64,000 nucleotides of DNA, from the NCBI GenBank assembly GCA_019055375.1, contig JAHQIW010006211.1:1-64000 (forward strand). Direction: 5' to 3'. Shown in pieces: positions 22,375 through 34,500 of this stretch. The position numbers and the translations under genes were made by a program. The first letter of the stretch is position 1. Each line of letters starts with the position of its first letter. The notes beneath the pieces were generated by a model. That model did no database searches. It had not been told where the DNA came from and saw only the letters and a program-made list of their open reading frames with translations. This DNA is from Parelaphostrongylus tenuis. Lineage: Eukaryota > Nematoda > Chromadorea > Rhabditida > Metastrongylidae.

Positions 22375-23845
22375 CCTGTATCACCTGTCGTCCCTTTGAT
22401 CGTCGAGTGACTCGAGCGGGTACCAGCAACTCTTCCATTTTTCCCTATCGCGTGCAAGAGAAGCCCAGTGGGTCCTCCTTGCTCTAGGAATTCGCTGAGC
22501 ATCATATCTTTCTTCCATCGCTTTCGTGAAGAAATCGGACCAACGGGTCAGTGGTCTTCCTTTAGAGCGCTTGACGTCCCGAGGAATCCAGTCGGTAACG
22601 GCTCTCGTCCATCGGTTGTCGTTGAAGCGCATCACGTGTCCGGCCCACCTTATTTTCGATATCCTGGCGTGTAGAACGGCGTCTCTGATTTTCGATCGTT
22701 GACGTAGGTCGGAACTTCGGATCCTTTGTCTCATTTGCGAAATACGAGATACTCCTAGCATCGACCTTTCGACTGCGCGTTCGATAACGGCAAGTGATCT
22801 TTCATCCTGCTTACGTAGCGACCAGGTTTCTGCTGCATACGTTAGGGCAGGGATAATTGTCGAGTTGAAAAGGTGGGCACGGAGTCGGATGTTCTTTGTC
22901 CTCTTCACTACATCTTCGATGCTCTTAAACGTTCCCCAAGCCGCTCGTTTCCTCCTGCTCAACTCTGAGGCTAGGTCGTTCATCATGTTGATTTCACGAC
23001 CTAGATAGATGTAACTGGAGCATTCGGAAGTTGTCGTTCCGTTGAGCGTGAATGGGGCATTAGAAACCCATCCGTTCCTCATGAACATTGTTTTCGTTAG
23101 ATTCAGTTGAAGACCGATCTTTCCACAGGCGTTATCGAAATCAGTCAACATTCGTTCCGCTTGGCTGATGTTTGGTGTTATGAGAACGATATCGTCAGCA
23201 AAGCGAAGATGGTTTAATTGTCGACCGTCAATTTTCACTCCCATTTCGTCCCATTCTAATGTTCGCATGACGTTTTGTAGGGTGCCAGTGAATAGTTTTG
23301 GCGATATTGTATCGCCTTGTCGAACCCCTCTTCTTACGTCAATGGTGATATTGTTGTAGAATGGAGATATTCTGGTCGTGAAATCTTTATTAAGCTCACG
23401 AAGGATCATTATGTACCGAGTAGGGACGCCCTGGTTATCCAGAGCCTCTATAACCGCTTCTGTTTCCACTGAATCAAAGGCTTTTTTCAGATCGATAAAA
23501 GTGAGACAGAGTGGTTGTTTGTACTCTCGCGAAACTTCAATGAGTCTTGTGATCGTGTGGATGTGGTCCATGGTACTAAATCCTTTTCTGAACCCTGCTT
23601 GTTCGCATGGCTGTCCTTCGTCCAGTGTTCTGTCAATCCTGTTCAGGATGACTCGAGTAAAGAGTTTATAGACAACGGACAGCAAGCAGATTGGGCGATA
23701 ATTGCCTATGTCGTGAAGGTCTCCCGTTTTGAACAACAATACGGTCTTGCTGGTTTTCCATTGAAAAGGGACCTTGCATTCTGACAGGTAGCGAGTGAAG
23801 AGCCGAGCCAGGGTGTTGATGAGAACTGGCGGCAGGTTCATCTAT
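22375..23845 (-). mobile_element. RTE-type retrotransposon, copy C, 5'-truncated
   Basis: This holds the clean 3' half of the same RTE family as copies A and B. It is cut off at about 23845, upstream of the reverse transcriptase, as expected for target-primed reverse transcription that stopped early. The 3' end is near 22375. I could not see a clear target-site duplication. Confidence 0.85.
22381..23841 (-). CDS. RTE reverse transcriptase, uninterrupted 486-codon fragment
   Basis: The frame is open from the truncation point to a stop at 22381. In order it shows fingers motifs (WKTSKTVLLFKTGD, NYRPICLLSVVYKLFTR near residues 26-60), GFRKGFSTMDHIHTI (near 80-95), motif A FIDLKKAFDSVE (about 113-124), RRGVRQGDTISPKLF (about 168-183), catalytic motif C FADDIV (about 217-222), thumb motif GLQLNLTKTMFMRNG, and a C-terminal GHVMRFNDNRW and GRPLTRWSDFF. 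The N-terminal endonuclease is missing, so it cannot move on its own. The intact 1.46 kb suggests a recent insertion. Against copy A it is the standard that reveals how distorted 5225-9110 is. The true start codon lies in the missing part; MNLPP is only the first methionine. Confidence 0.9.
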   Translation of the reverse strand: MNLPPVLINTLARLFTRYLSECKVPFQWKTSKTVLLFKTGDLHDIGNYRPICLLSVVYKLFTRVILNRIDRTLDEGQPCEQAGFRKGFSTMDHIHTITRLIEVSREYKQPLCLTFIDLKKAFDSVETEAVIEALDNQGVPTRYIMILRELNKDFTTRISPFYNNITIDVRRGVRQGDTISPKLFTGTLQNVMRTLEWDEMGVKIDGRQLNHLRFADDIVLITPNISQAERMLTDFDNACGKIGLQLNLTKTMFMRNGWVSNAPFTLNGTTTSECSSYIYLGREINMMNDLASELSRRKRAAWGTFKSIEDVVKRTKNIRLRAHLFNSTIIPALTYAAETWSLRKQDERSLAVIERAVERSMLGVSRISQMRQRIRSSDLRQRSKIRDAVLHARISKIRWAGHVMRFNDNRWTRAVTDWIPRDVKRSKGRPLTRWSDFFTKAMEERYDAQRIPRARRTHWASLARDREKWKSCWYPLESLDDQRDDR

Positions 23846-24640
23846 TAATTTGAATATATCTACTGACAAAACATACTTGGATTGAGAACAATCATAGCGC
23901 TTACGCACACGATTTCTTCCTCTTGCATTCCATAAGCACGGTATGGTTCAACTACTTCGTCCAAGACACGATCAACGAGGCCGTTTCCGAGATGACAAAA
24001 AATAAAAAAACAAGAAAAATCCTTATGCCGACCATAATGGATGAATTATGAACGTTTGTTATTCATAGTCATGTTGAAGGTTATGGCGAAAATTTCGTTA
24101 GAAAGCTAGAAAACAGCTGTAAGTATCAATTATCTTGATGGCAAACGTATATAGTTCTAAATAACTAGCGCCTGATGATTTGAAATAAGCAGATAAATAA
24201 CATGTTTATCCATTAGATTACAAATCACCAGTCTTTCGATAGTACCGAGATTAACAGGTGAAAAAATAAGGAAAAACGTCTCACCGAATGAATGAATCAA
24301 ATTCCGGCACCCCATACTTCGAGTACTTATAATTCACTTAATTCGAGTAGTATAAGTAATTATTCGAGTCGATGAGATGGGCCAAGTTATAGCTACCACT
24401 CGCAGCCCATAGACTGAAATGGTGATAGCACATCTTATTGTGTTATACGTCTTATAACATACGTATCCCCATCCCTACTGTAAAGTCCAGGGTGAGGCGT
24501 GGTGGGGGGATACCCCACTGGTGAGGGGGGATACCTCCGAAACGAGTATGGTTCTGACGTAACAACCTCAATAAGGTTTTGAACATTCTTATAGATTATA
24601 AGGAATGCATACAGCAAGGTTAAAACAATCTATGAGATGG
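23846..24640. other. Intergenic; short direct repeats near 24480-24535
   Basis: GGGGGGATACC occurs twice at about 24505-24535 (GGGGGGATACCCCACTGG and GGGGGGATACCTCCG). No gene or transposon frame is visible. Confidence 0.45.
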
Positions 24641-24920
24641 ATCTACATTTATTTACGTATCTATATATACAGAAGTATAAATGTAGATAAATCATGTACA
24701 CATATATAAATATATATTCAGATATACATGTGCATATGCGTATATATTTGTTACTCGGCGGTGATTCCTTTATAACAGAAGCGTATACCAAAGAATCGGC
24801 TGAAGCGAAACGCATGTGCTACATATGAGCCTCCAAGGGCGAAACGAGCCCATCTATTAATGTACGTATGTCCTAACAGACACCACAGAAGGCTCAAAAC
24901 ATGTTATGTCATTATCAGAT

Positions 24921-24961
<41 letters not shown>

Positions 24962-25020
24962 GTATATATATAACATATACATATATATTATATATGTATA
25001 TATACGTACATGTATACATC
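24641..25020. repeat. TA/CATA-rich microsatellites
   Basis: Alternating TA and TATG tracts run at about 24655-24745 and 24922-25020. The short plus- and minus-strand frames here translate to YIYIY-type runs and are not genes. A fragment at about 24805-24900 (GAAGCGAAACGCATGTGCTAC, AAGGGCGAAACGAG, GGCTCAAAACATGT) belongs to the inverted-repeat element family seen at 36.6-39.6 kb. Confidence 0.85.
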
Positions 25021-25034
25021 ATATTACATTAAAC

Positions 25035-25178
25035 CCTCGCTCGGCTTCACTCGCTACCTGTCAACAAGGTTCCTATTCAATGGACGACCAGCAAGACCGT
25101 ATTGTTGCTCAAAAAGGAAGACCTTCACGACATAGGCAATTATCGCCTAATCTGCTTGCTGTCCGTTGTCTGTAAACT
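25035..25178 (+). mobile_element. RTE fragment D between AT microsatellites
   Basis: The plus strand matches the 5' edge of copy C: CTCGCTACCTGTCAACAAGG, AGCAAGACCGTATTGTTGCT, ATAGGCAATTATCGCCTAAT. It is a 140-bp piece of reverse transcriptase with (TA)n on both sides, carried by or captured into the microsatellite. Confidence 0.8.
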
Positions 25179-25179
25179 C

Positions 25180-25262
25180 TATATATGCATATGCATATCG
25201 ATGAAAGGTATATATGCATAAATATATATATAGATATATGTATATATATATATATATCATAT
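25180..25262. repeat. TA/CATATG microsatellite
   Basis: Alternating TATATATG and CATATG units run to about 25262. No coding content. Confidence 0.85.
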
Positions 25263-25578
25263 GCATAAAACCAAGAAAAAGCACTATTTTCTGAATTGTT
25301 TTTAACTACATAGAAAAACAAACTACACTAATGGGGGGAAAATTTATCATGGGAACAAAATGGTATGGAAAACTTGACAATAACAACTTTCAAGGTAACA
25401 AAACGCTGCTAATAAAGAAGACTAAACCTCAGATCTATAAGTGCTTGAGAAGTGTAAAAACCTTTGCAAACAATATATCACACTAAAGTTGCTATCAATT
25501 CACACTATCACAGTTTTGAAAAATGACCAATGCATGCCTATGAAATATAACAAAACAATACAGCTAACTGTTTCCTGA

Positions 25579-28500
25579 TCACAACTCCTTTTTTGATATA
25601 CTGTTTGATTTAGCCTGAGTTTGTTGTTTATCAACGTTCCTTTGGTAATTCGACATTAACCATCTCGATGAATGATAAACAACTGGCCATGCTACGAAAA
25701 ATACGAGAAAACCGATAAAGTAGAGTGATTTGAGTGGCTGAAATGTGTATGAAAATAATAGTCTCAGGTCGCAAAACATGAAATTCCCAACAAGATATAG
25801 TTATGCTCACCCCAATCCAATATTTTGTTTTGAGAAGGCCAAAACACAGAAATCCGAACCCCATACTGTACATGATGGTAAGGCGACCGAATAGCCATAC
25901 GAATGGTCTTATGGCTGGCTTCGCAATCAAATTACTCCAATACGGAATACATTCAATCAAAGAGTATAGCTGTAATTATCAATAGGTCAATGTACACGGA
26001 AAACTTCACAAACATACCTCACCATAGCGCCCCCCAGGTACTCAGACAATGCAGAAAAATTCTCACTTGTTCCTGAGCAGTCACACATCCGAATTCGAAA
26101 AAGAAGAGGAGAAAATATCCAAGATGATAACCGTGCCAAATTGCAAGGTAACCCAGTGTCACGATGTGAGAGGCAGATTTGCTCCCAAGCCATCGTAACC
26201 GGCGAAAGATATAACTATAGCAAAGTATTAGTAAGATGACTGAATATGTTGCGCAACACAGAACACACTTTTTCACGAAATTATTGGTACCACAATTGAA
26301 AGATTGGATAGCGGAGGAGAAATCGTGACCAGTCTCCCACTGCCAAATGTGCACATCACGGACACCGTCCCATCTGAAACTGAATAGATGGTGAAAAGTG
26401 ACAATGATATACGATCTCAGCTTGAAAAGACCCGTGTAACAACAATAGCTGAAACACACATATCACGTATGTTTCACTGTTTGGTATAATATTTTGCCTG
26501 TTAGAGGTCTGGTATGGCAACTATAGTGGTATACGTAAGCTTCGACGTTTTCGTATACCTCATCAATACCATATGCCTTATAGCTCACACCCCTTCTGAT
26601 AGCAGCGGCACCGAAAACATATCAACCTAGATGATTGAAATAATGTCACTTGATGTTGAGGTCTATGAGTTTCAGTCGATGACTCACGGCTGTTACAGAA
26701 GCATATAACAAAACCCTCCAATTTGACTACGTCTGAGACCTCGCTAAAAAATTCAGTATCGTCTAACATAATGTTTTGCAGCTTCTACGGAAGGAAGCTC
26801 TTCATAGGTACTGATATGTCCTTCCGTAGAAGCTGCAAGTCATCAATTGGAAATCAGAACAGACAGCAACATTGAGTGAGGTTAATTCATTCGTCTAAAT
26901 TGGTACATTTTCGGCACCGCTGCTATTAGCAGTAGAGGTGAGCAGTAGGGCATATGGTACTGATGAGACGTGCAAACGCTGAGACGTACGTGTGACACTA
27001 GAGATGCTATACCAGAGTTCTGAAAGGCTTAAAACATCCTGTCAGACTATACTGAATTTTTTAAGCGAGGTCTAAAATAAAGTTGATTGAAAGAGATCGT
27101 TATTTTATTAATAACAATTATAACAGGTCACCAGTTCTTCAAGTTTCAAGAAACGTCTAACACTACCACAACACTCTCTCAATCTAAAGTTCGAGAAATT
27201 AACGACAACTCCTAACAATCGCCGGCTATCTATTTCTCCGCTGATTTAGAAATGTACTGAACTGAATGAGCACTTTATACTGTGTTCGCTAAGAGAGACA
27301 TCACCTATCATTTGCTACAATATTTGTTGCTGTAATCTCAATGAATAAATAGGAATTTAGTTACACAAAACTTACAAGTATTTTGCTGCAAAATTATCTT
27401 AGATTCATTTTGACTTTTTGTTCACTTTTGAACCTCGGTAAACTTCTCACCACCAACTGTCCCCTGCGCCTCAACGAATAACCTCGTTATTAACTTTTCA
27501 CAAACTGTATGTTACTATGCGCGGAATATTGCTTTTTTAGCTTTTCGTTTCGAATGCAGCGACAAACTTCTAAGTAACTTAATGAATGTCTTAATTGTGA
27601 GAGAGTTCAAGACAAAATGTACCAAAAAGTCGAACTAAAAGATAAACTAACAATTAAGTCACCAACAAGAGATAACACGTTTCACCTATGCTATCGTTCA
27701 TTCAAATAACTCAAGTTGGCGAAACAAAATCTCCATCCAGTCACTGCTACATTTCAGTTTTTTTGCTGAATTTGCTCAATAAATGGGCATGAACATTTTC
27801 ATTTTATTTCTACAATTTTCACATTCTTTCTGCACTTTCTCTATCAAAATCAGGCCATCTGGCCAGGTAATCTTCCCATACAAGTTCGTTTTCATTAATT
27901 TCGCTGCAAAGCAACGGAGGCGTAAATCAGATAATTTTCAACATCTTGTATCCATTATCCTAAAAACCTGCGAGATTAATCGCTTATCAAAGAAAATTCT
28001 TTATTTTATATATTTTCTTGGCAGCATTAGGTATCAACCAATAAAATAAAAAACTATTCCAGATTATACAATTTGACGGCTGTCAGCTCAAGACTTATAC
28101 CGGTATGTGCTCACCAGACCAAACCCGTTAAAAGTTGATCGTAACAGTTTCAATAGTTCCTAATGAAAAGACTCGTAACAAGGCGGTGGCTTCGATGGTG
28201 TAGTAGTAGTAGTACGCACCTGCGGTGTGGGTGAAACGCGGATTCAACTCTCATCTAAGGCCGTATGTTCCGAATACCATTCAACACCCTCAACCGTTCA
28301 AATATATCAAATCTTGCCATTCCCCTCTAATTTATGTCTAATGAGATACTATCGTAAACACTTTGAAAGTGCACTCAAAAGAAGTGGACGCGCTTTCATG
28401 TTGTCAACGAGGATTTTGAGGCGTACGTAAACGAAAGTGTCAAATAAAACGAATCCTGATTGATTATTGAACCCCAATATCTGTCAACATAAGTGGGTTC

Positions 28501-31500
28501 AATGTCAATAAGTGACTGCACCACGCCAGACCGTAGACGGTTGGCTGTTGACAAATAACGCGTTGTAGCGTAGAAAGAGAGGTGTGCAAAACGAGCGTCG
28601 GTAGTGCAACGGTTCAGTACGCCCTCCCGGAAAGAGCGAAATTTGGGTTCAAGTCCCAGCTGACGTAAACGCTTTTGCACTGGGTTTATTGTAACATCAT
28701 AACACCGCAATAGGCGATTGAAGAAAATGATTTCGGATCTTTTCTAAAACCCTAACGCATTTAGGCTCAAGCTTGGACTTAGGCTTAGGCCTAACTGATA
28801 TTAATCCTGACTTATATGTTCAGATATAGGAATAAAGACATTTGACAACACCATTGTCTGATTTTCATAGTGAAATATGATGTTCAAAAATGCGGTAGGA
28901 TTCTAGAAAAGATCCATGATTTCTGATTGATTATCGAAAAGACATAATTCTAGAGTCGCGAAGGTCATCACTGAGACAATGTAGTTGTAGGAAGTTCAGT
29001 ATTCTTATGAGCAGAGGCGCCGTTGTCTTTGGCCATAGCAGCGCTTATGGGATACGAGGCGGGGAGGGGGTAGCAGGGTAGTTAGCGGCTCATCAGGAAG
29101 CAAGGTGATAGGAAAGGTGTTAGTTCGATCCGCTTCCGCAGTATTTTCCTCCGAACTGTCAACTAATGGATTGAAGGTTGTCGAATATCACTTTCATGTT
29201 ATCGCAGTTCAGCTATTCAGTGACGTTCCTAAAAGCTTAATAGCTCAGCTGAATTCAAGATCGTTTAATGACATTCTTCAGTGAGCTTTGATGAAAAAAG
29301 GATAGACTCCATTATGCTGAATTATTCTTCAACTCCCTGCGTACGTATCAGTCCTTGGTCTAATATCTACTGCACGAATGATTCAAAAGAAGCGCTCAAA
29401 GCGGACAGACAGCAAACTGCTGCATGAATCACATGGGTGCCCGCTGTGTGCAACATAGTTATGCTGTTCTTTCATAGGTCAAACACCTTGAATTTTAGAA
29501 ATGTATGAAAAGCCTAGCCAGTGTTGTTGACGACTGAAGGCAGTGGAAGAGAGTACCACTGTGGAGATTTACACTTTTTGGTATGACATCGTGGCGAAGA
29601 ATTGAGTAAAAGCTGTAGAAGATCTTCTCCATTAATTACTTGACACAAGAAATAGGTGATCGTAGGAAAACAATCATCTTGAACTCAGAAACGACGAAGT
29701 TACGAAGCATGTTGCACGTTTTTGACGCACTTTTTTCTTTCTTTCAGTGTTCCTCCTTTTCTCATAAGATAATCTAGAGAATCATCGTCGATCTGAATTC
29801 ATGTCAAACTTAGAGAAAACAGCGATAGCTGGAAGAACATCCAACTTGTTTCGTTATCAGATTAATTCGTGTAATTAATTCCACTACACTCCATTGAGAG
29901 ACCTACTCATTCAGCGCCGAGAAAAGATTTTCATCATTGTTAGCTACCACGAACGACCGAGGTCTTCATGACAAATCTGGGTGCATTGATCTAAGCTTTT
30001 CATTCATGCTGTTTCTGAAAAAAGTAAGTAGCACTAGAAGGTATAGGAAACAACCGTAGTAATTCATCATGAGCACGATGTTAATTTGACCCACATTGCA
30101 AACCTTCATGAATTATGGATGCCAGAAATTAAATCGAACGCATGTGCTGGGATTTCCATGTGAATATATGTCATGATAAATAAATAAAACAAACGAAGTA
30201 GCTTTTGATACTCTCAAAATAAAAATGTAATTATTTCGTTAGGGACAACTTCGAATCACATTCTTTACATTCAAAGTCACTTGCCTGTAGTCTTATAGTT
30301 GAAATGAAACCATTTTACAACTGTACACGCCTGATATTCGGGGATTGTGGGGCGGTAAGATATCTATAGCGATCAGAAAAATGATGAGCGAGAAAAGGAG
30401 CTCTCACTCTCACAAGATGAGCAACAAGAAAGTGTAATAAGAATTGGCAATATGTTTATCTCTCAAGGATGTCGTTTTCCTCTTGAAAAACGAATTGTAA
30501 GAAGCATGGCGTTCTTTTTACTACTTAAAATGCTTGGTCGAACTCTCTTCGGTAATATTCCATCTTAAGGTGATAATACAGTACCTCTAAGATCTAAACT
30601 TTGCTATACGACTGGCAACAAACTCGCAGTGACGTTTAAACAACGGGATAACCACTCCGAAAACAAGACGTATTTTTCATAGTTGGTTTTGCTTACTAAG
30701 AAGCCATTCTTAAGAATCAAATGGAGTACCAGAATCTCCATTTTTAGCTATCGAATGACTACGAAGAGCAGTATAAAGCAGAAGCCACTAAATGTAGATT
30801 GTCAGAACTACAAATTCTACGTAGCAAAGGTGAATTGTTGACCGGTGCTAATGTGTGAATAAAGGTATATTGTTATTAGATATGTATATAATGTATGTAA
30901 TGACACACATATGTGTTGCTGATTGTTGAATAAACGATTTGAGCAGAGGTTATGCAACACCGTTGAAATGTTTGAGTGAGAAAAATGCATTTTCTTCCAA
31001 TGAAATACTCAGATTGATCAATGCGCTCTTTCTACCCTTCCTCTAAGTATACACTAAAAAACACACAAATCTTTCCAAGAAGACGTACATTGTATAAGAT
31101 ATGTTCAAAAGCCATAATTTCAGAGCATCGTCGAACCTAATTCAAAAAAAAAAAAAAAACTTAGAGTCAGAAATACGTTGTTGCACATTGATCTGGTTTT
31201 TGAGTTGAAAAGTAGAAACTTTCAAGACAACTGGACGCTCTCTTATAACAACATTACAAGAAACCGTTCAGTAACATTCTAACCCTTCATGGCGATGAAG
31301 TGATTACAAAAACAAAATTTTTCACGTGAACAAAGCTACTTACTCTAAATGCAAAACGTTATCCCCTTCCGCAAGTGAAACTTGCAATAAAGGTCTTTCA
31401 AGAAATCAAGCGGAATATTAAAATCTATACGTAACAAACGATAGAGTGACTGCAAAATCTAGATGAAAAGAGAGAATCAAATGTTGGATGAGGGATGTAC

Positions 31501-34500
31501 CCAATGATGCTAAGTGATGAGAAAAACTCTCGCGTCAGGCGGGAGTCGAACTCGCACGTCACCCTATCCGAAGGCGCGTGCTCTAATCCATTGCACTACC
31601 GACACCTGCTTTCCCAACACTCTTTCTGCGCTGCAACGCATCAATCCGTAAGTAACCAACAGTCAACGGTTCGGTCTGGTAGTCGATATTGACATTAAAC
31701 CAGTTAGCCGACAAATATTGCATATACATTTTGAAAACAAGAATTCTTTTTATTTAACCGCTTTATAGCGCTGTAGTGCAACGGATTAGAGCACGCTCCA
31801 TCGGAAAGGGTAGAATGCGGCATCCACCTGACGCGAAAGTTTTGCGCACAACTCAACATCAGCGGGTATATTTGTAATATTATACCATCGCTATACAGCA
31901 GTTGAGTAAAAGGAATTCTTACTGATGAACAGTTAGAAATATGTTCCTTTTCGCAACGGTATGACTTTCTCGTTAGAAAAATATATAGGAAATTTTCCGA
32001 CTCATGGAGTTTACCTTACTGAAAAACCTATACAAGAAGCCTTTTTGGTAATATTACATTATTTGAGGATGATTATGTCCCCTTAACAAATTGGGCCCTT
32101 ATTTTCATTTCGGCGCGGGCCAATTCTAATTGCTCGGCATGCGACGCGACGAATGGTGCATAAAAATTCATGTTTTCGGTCTTCAAAATGTTAAAGTGGC
32201 GTATTCCTCAGGATAAACTTTACCAATCGCAATTTTCAATTAAGAACTTTAGGAAGTCAAAGAGAAACATTTTCGTTTACACCGATTACTAGGCTGTCTA
32301 GAATAAACTGATTTTTAGGTTTGTTTTTCTTACAGATGTTCCAATACTAAGATTTTTTATCTTTCGATCCGAGTGCTTTCTTAAAACCACAGCTCAAATT
32401 TCAATATGTCTGATAACATTTTTGCGAGCCATGCATGTCAGTGGTCTATCAAAGAGGGCTGACTTATAGAGCCCGATACACGTGTTTCGATCTTAAGAAA
32501 ACACTCGAATCGAAAGATATGATACTTTGAATTTACCAGCCAAAAGCAATCGAGTGTATAACACTCTGTGTTCGGTGGGATTTTCACTGGACATAGAGTG
32601 TAGAACGTTCGTCGTCGCTAACTCTTAGTGTGGGGACTGGAGCACCAACAGAGATCAGCAAACGACGAGAAAGAGTAACTGCCCGACAGACGAGATCGCA
32701 AGATCGAAATACGTGTATCGGGCTCTATAAGTCAGCCCTCATTGACAGACCACTGACATGCGTGGCTCGAAAAATGATTATCAGGCATAATTATTTTTAT
32801 CCAAATGTCAGTCTATCACAAATCATCGCATGCTTACTCCATGCACTTTCGCTTGTGATGATCAAAGTACGATATAAATCGTACTTCTGAACTTATAGAG
32901 TGGAAGTCAAGATGCCAAAACAGCTATTCGGACAAACCTACTTTTGCAAATTCCAAACCAGACCAGGTAGACCAAAAGTGTCACGAAACATTGATGAGAT
33001 ACATGACCGAAGAAGTGTTAATCAATACAAACAGATACGATGATATGAAAAGTTTCGTTGTGGAAAACGACGCTGAAGATAAGAAAGGCCGAGGATACCC
33101 ATTCCCGTGATACCTATTCGTTAATCTTCGACTTTTTAGGTTTCTACGATATCAGGAACAGTTGAAGTGCTTGGGCCATATCCTTCCCTCCTCTGTAGCT
33201 CTTGAACAGTTGTGTGTATACTTACTTCTGTCAAAGCATTCAACTCATCTTTGTCAACAGCTGAGAAACCTCTGAGTCTTCCACCATTTTCAACGTCTCC
33301 CTAGAATAATATAGTCCAAATCAACGTTGCACTAAACGTTCGTTAACACTTCTTTTGCTCTCCATCTTACCAACATTTCGCACCATTTGTGCTGCACTCT
33401 TCCGAATTTGAATTTGTACGGGCCGCCTTGTCAAATCGCTATTTAGACATCTGCAATTTTAATCTTTGAAATCTGCTAAAAAAAGCCCAAGCTATAATTC
33501 AACTATAGGGAGCGAAAGAGCATAAGATAAGCATTGCAATGATATATAATGATGAATTAACCTATTGGAACGGCATGTACCCAACTGCATACAAAAATTT
33601 TAGAACCTTCCTCACTTGAAAAAACTTTCCCTTGTACTTTCAGTAACTAATCAAAACCCTACATCTTGGTGACTGTAATAATTTATTTGATTTTAAGCCT
33701 TTCTTAATGCGTAGTAGTAGGACGAAGATAAAATTATGTTCCACACTAGGTTTGCTTTGTTTGCTCATCTGAGGTATGTGGACGGCTTTTCAGCTTTTGG
33801 TAGTTATTATATAGCTTAAATTTTGAAGATTTTGAGGCTGACATGGATTTACGAAAGGGCTTATGTAAAACGGTGTAAAAGAGAAAATGAAATGTAGGCC
33901 ATGTAGGGAAAACCATAAGGTATCAGAAGAAAACGAAAAAATCTGATGCTATAGTTTTCAAATGCAGAGAAAAACCCTAATCAGATAACGGAACTCGTGC
34001 GTTGCTTGCGAAGTGGGCTGTGCGATCAATCAACTGCCGTCCCAAAAGGGTTAAAGAAAATACAGCTAAAACAAATGAAATTTCTCAAACAACGCGCGAT
34101 CGCTATTTACTGCATAAATTTTAGCAGTTCCTTAATTCGATTCGTTTCATCACAATCGTCCCTAACAAAAGTCTTCGAACATTACACGTGTTGCTTCTGC
34201 TGCCTGGAGATTTCGGCTTCTTCAAAAATGCTGTAGAATGTTGGTCGAGACGACTTTCCTTGCGATGTTGGAGGATGCTGAGGTAAGGTGTTCCGTCAAG
34301 CGTTAGCAGATTGGTTGTAATGGAGTGTTGGGAAAGAAAGGGGATCGAACCGGCACTGTGCTCATCATTTTACTACTATTACGACAATTACTAACCACTG
34401 CACCAATCCGCTCTCAAAACATGAAACAAAAGTGAGATTACAAATCTAACATCAGCTTTCGAGCTATCTAATATAAAGTCGTTTTTGACTTAATACTTGA

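Noticed and set aside
23168..23784. Plus-strand frames of 63-97 codons
   Set aside because: Antisense shadows of the intact RTE reverse transcriptase.
24641..25262. CRISPR-like or satellite array
   Set aside because: Only simple TA/CATA repeats around an RTE fragment; no spaced direct repeats, and the genome is eukaryotic.
26019..26459. Single 146-codon frame as one MBOAT exon
   Set aside because: It reads through a 54-nt intron at its centre and past the true donor at 26066; removing them restores the family consensus.
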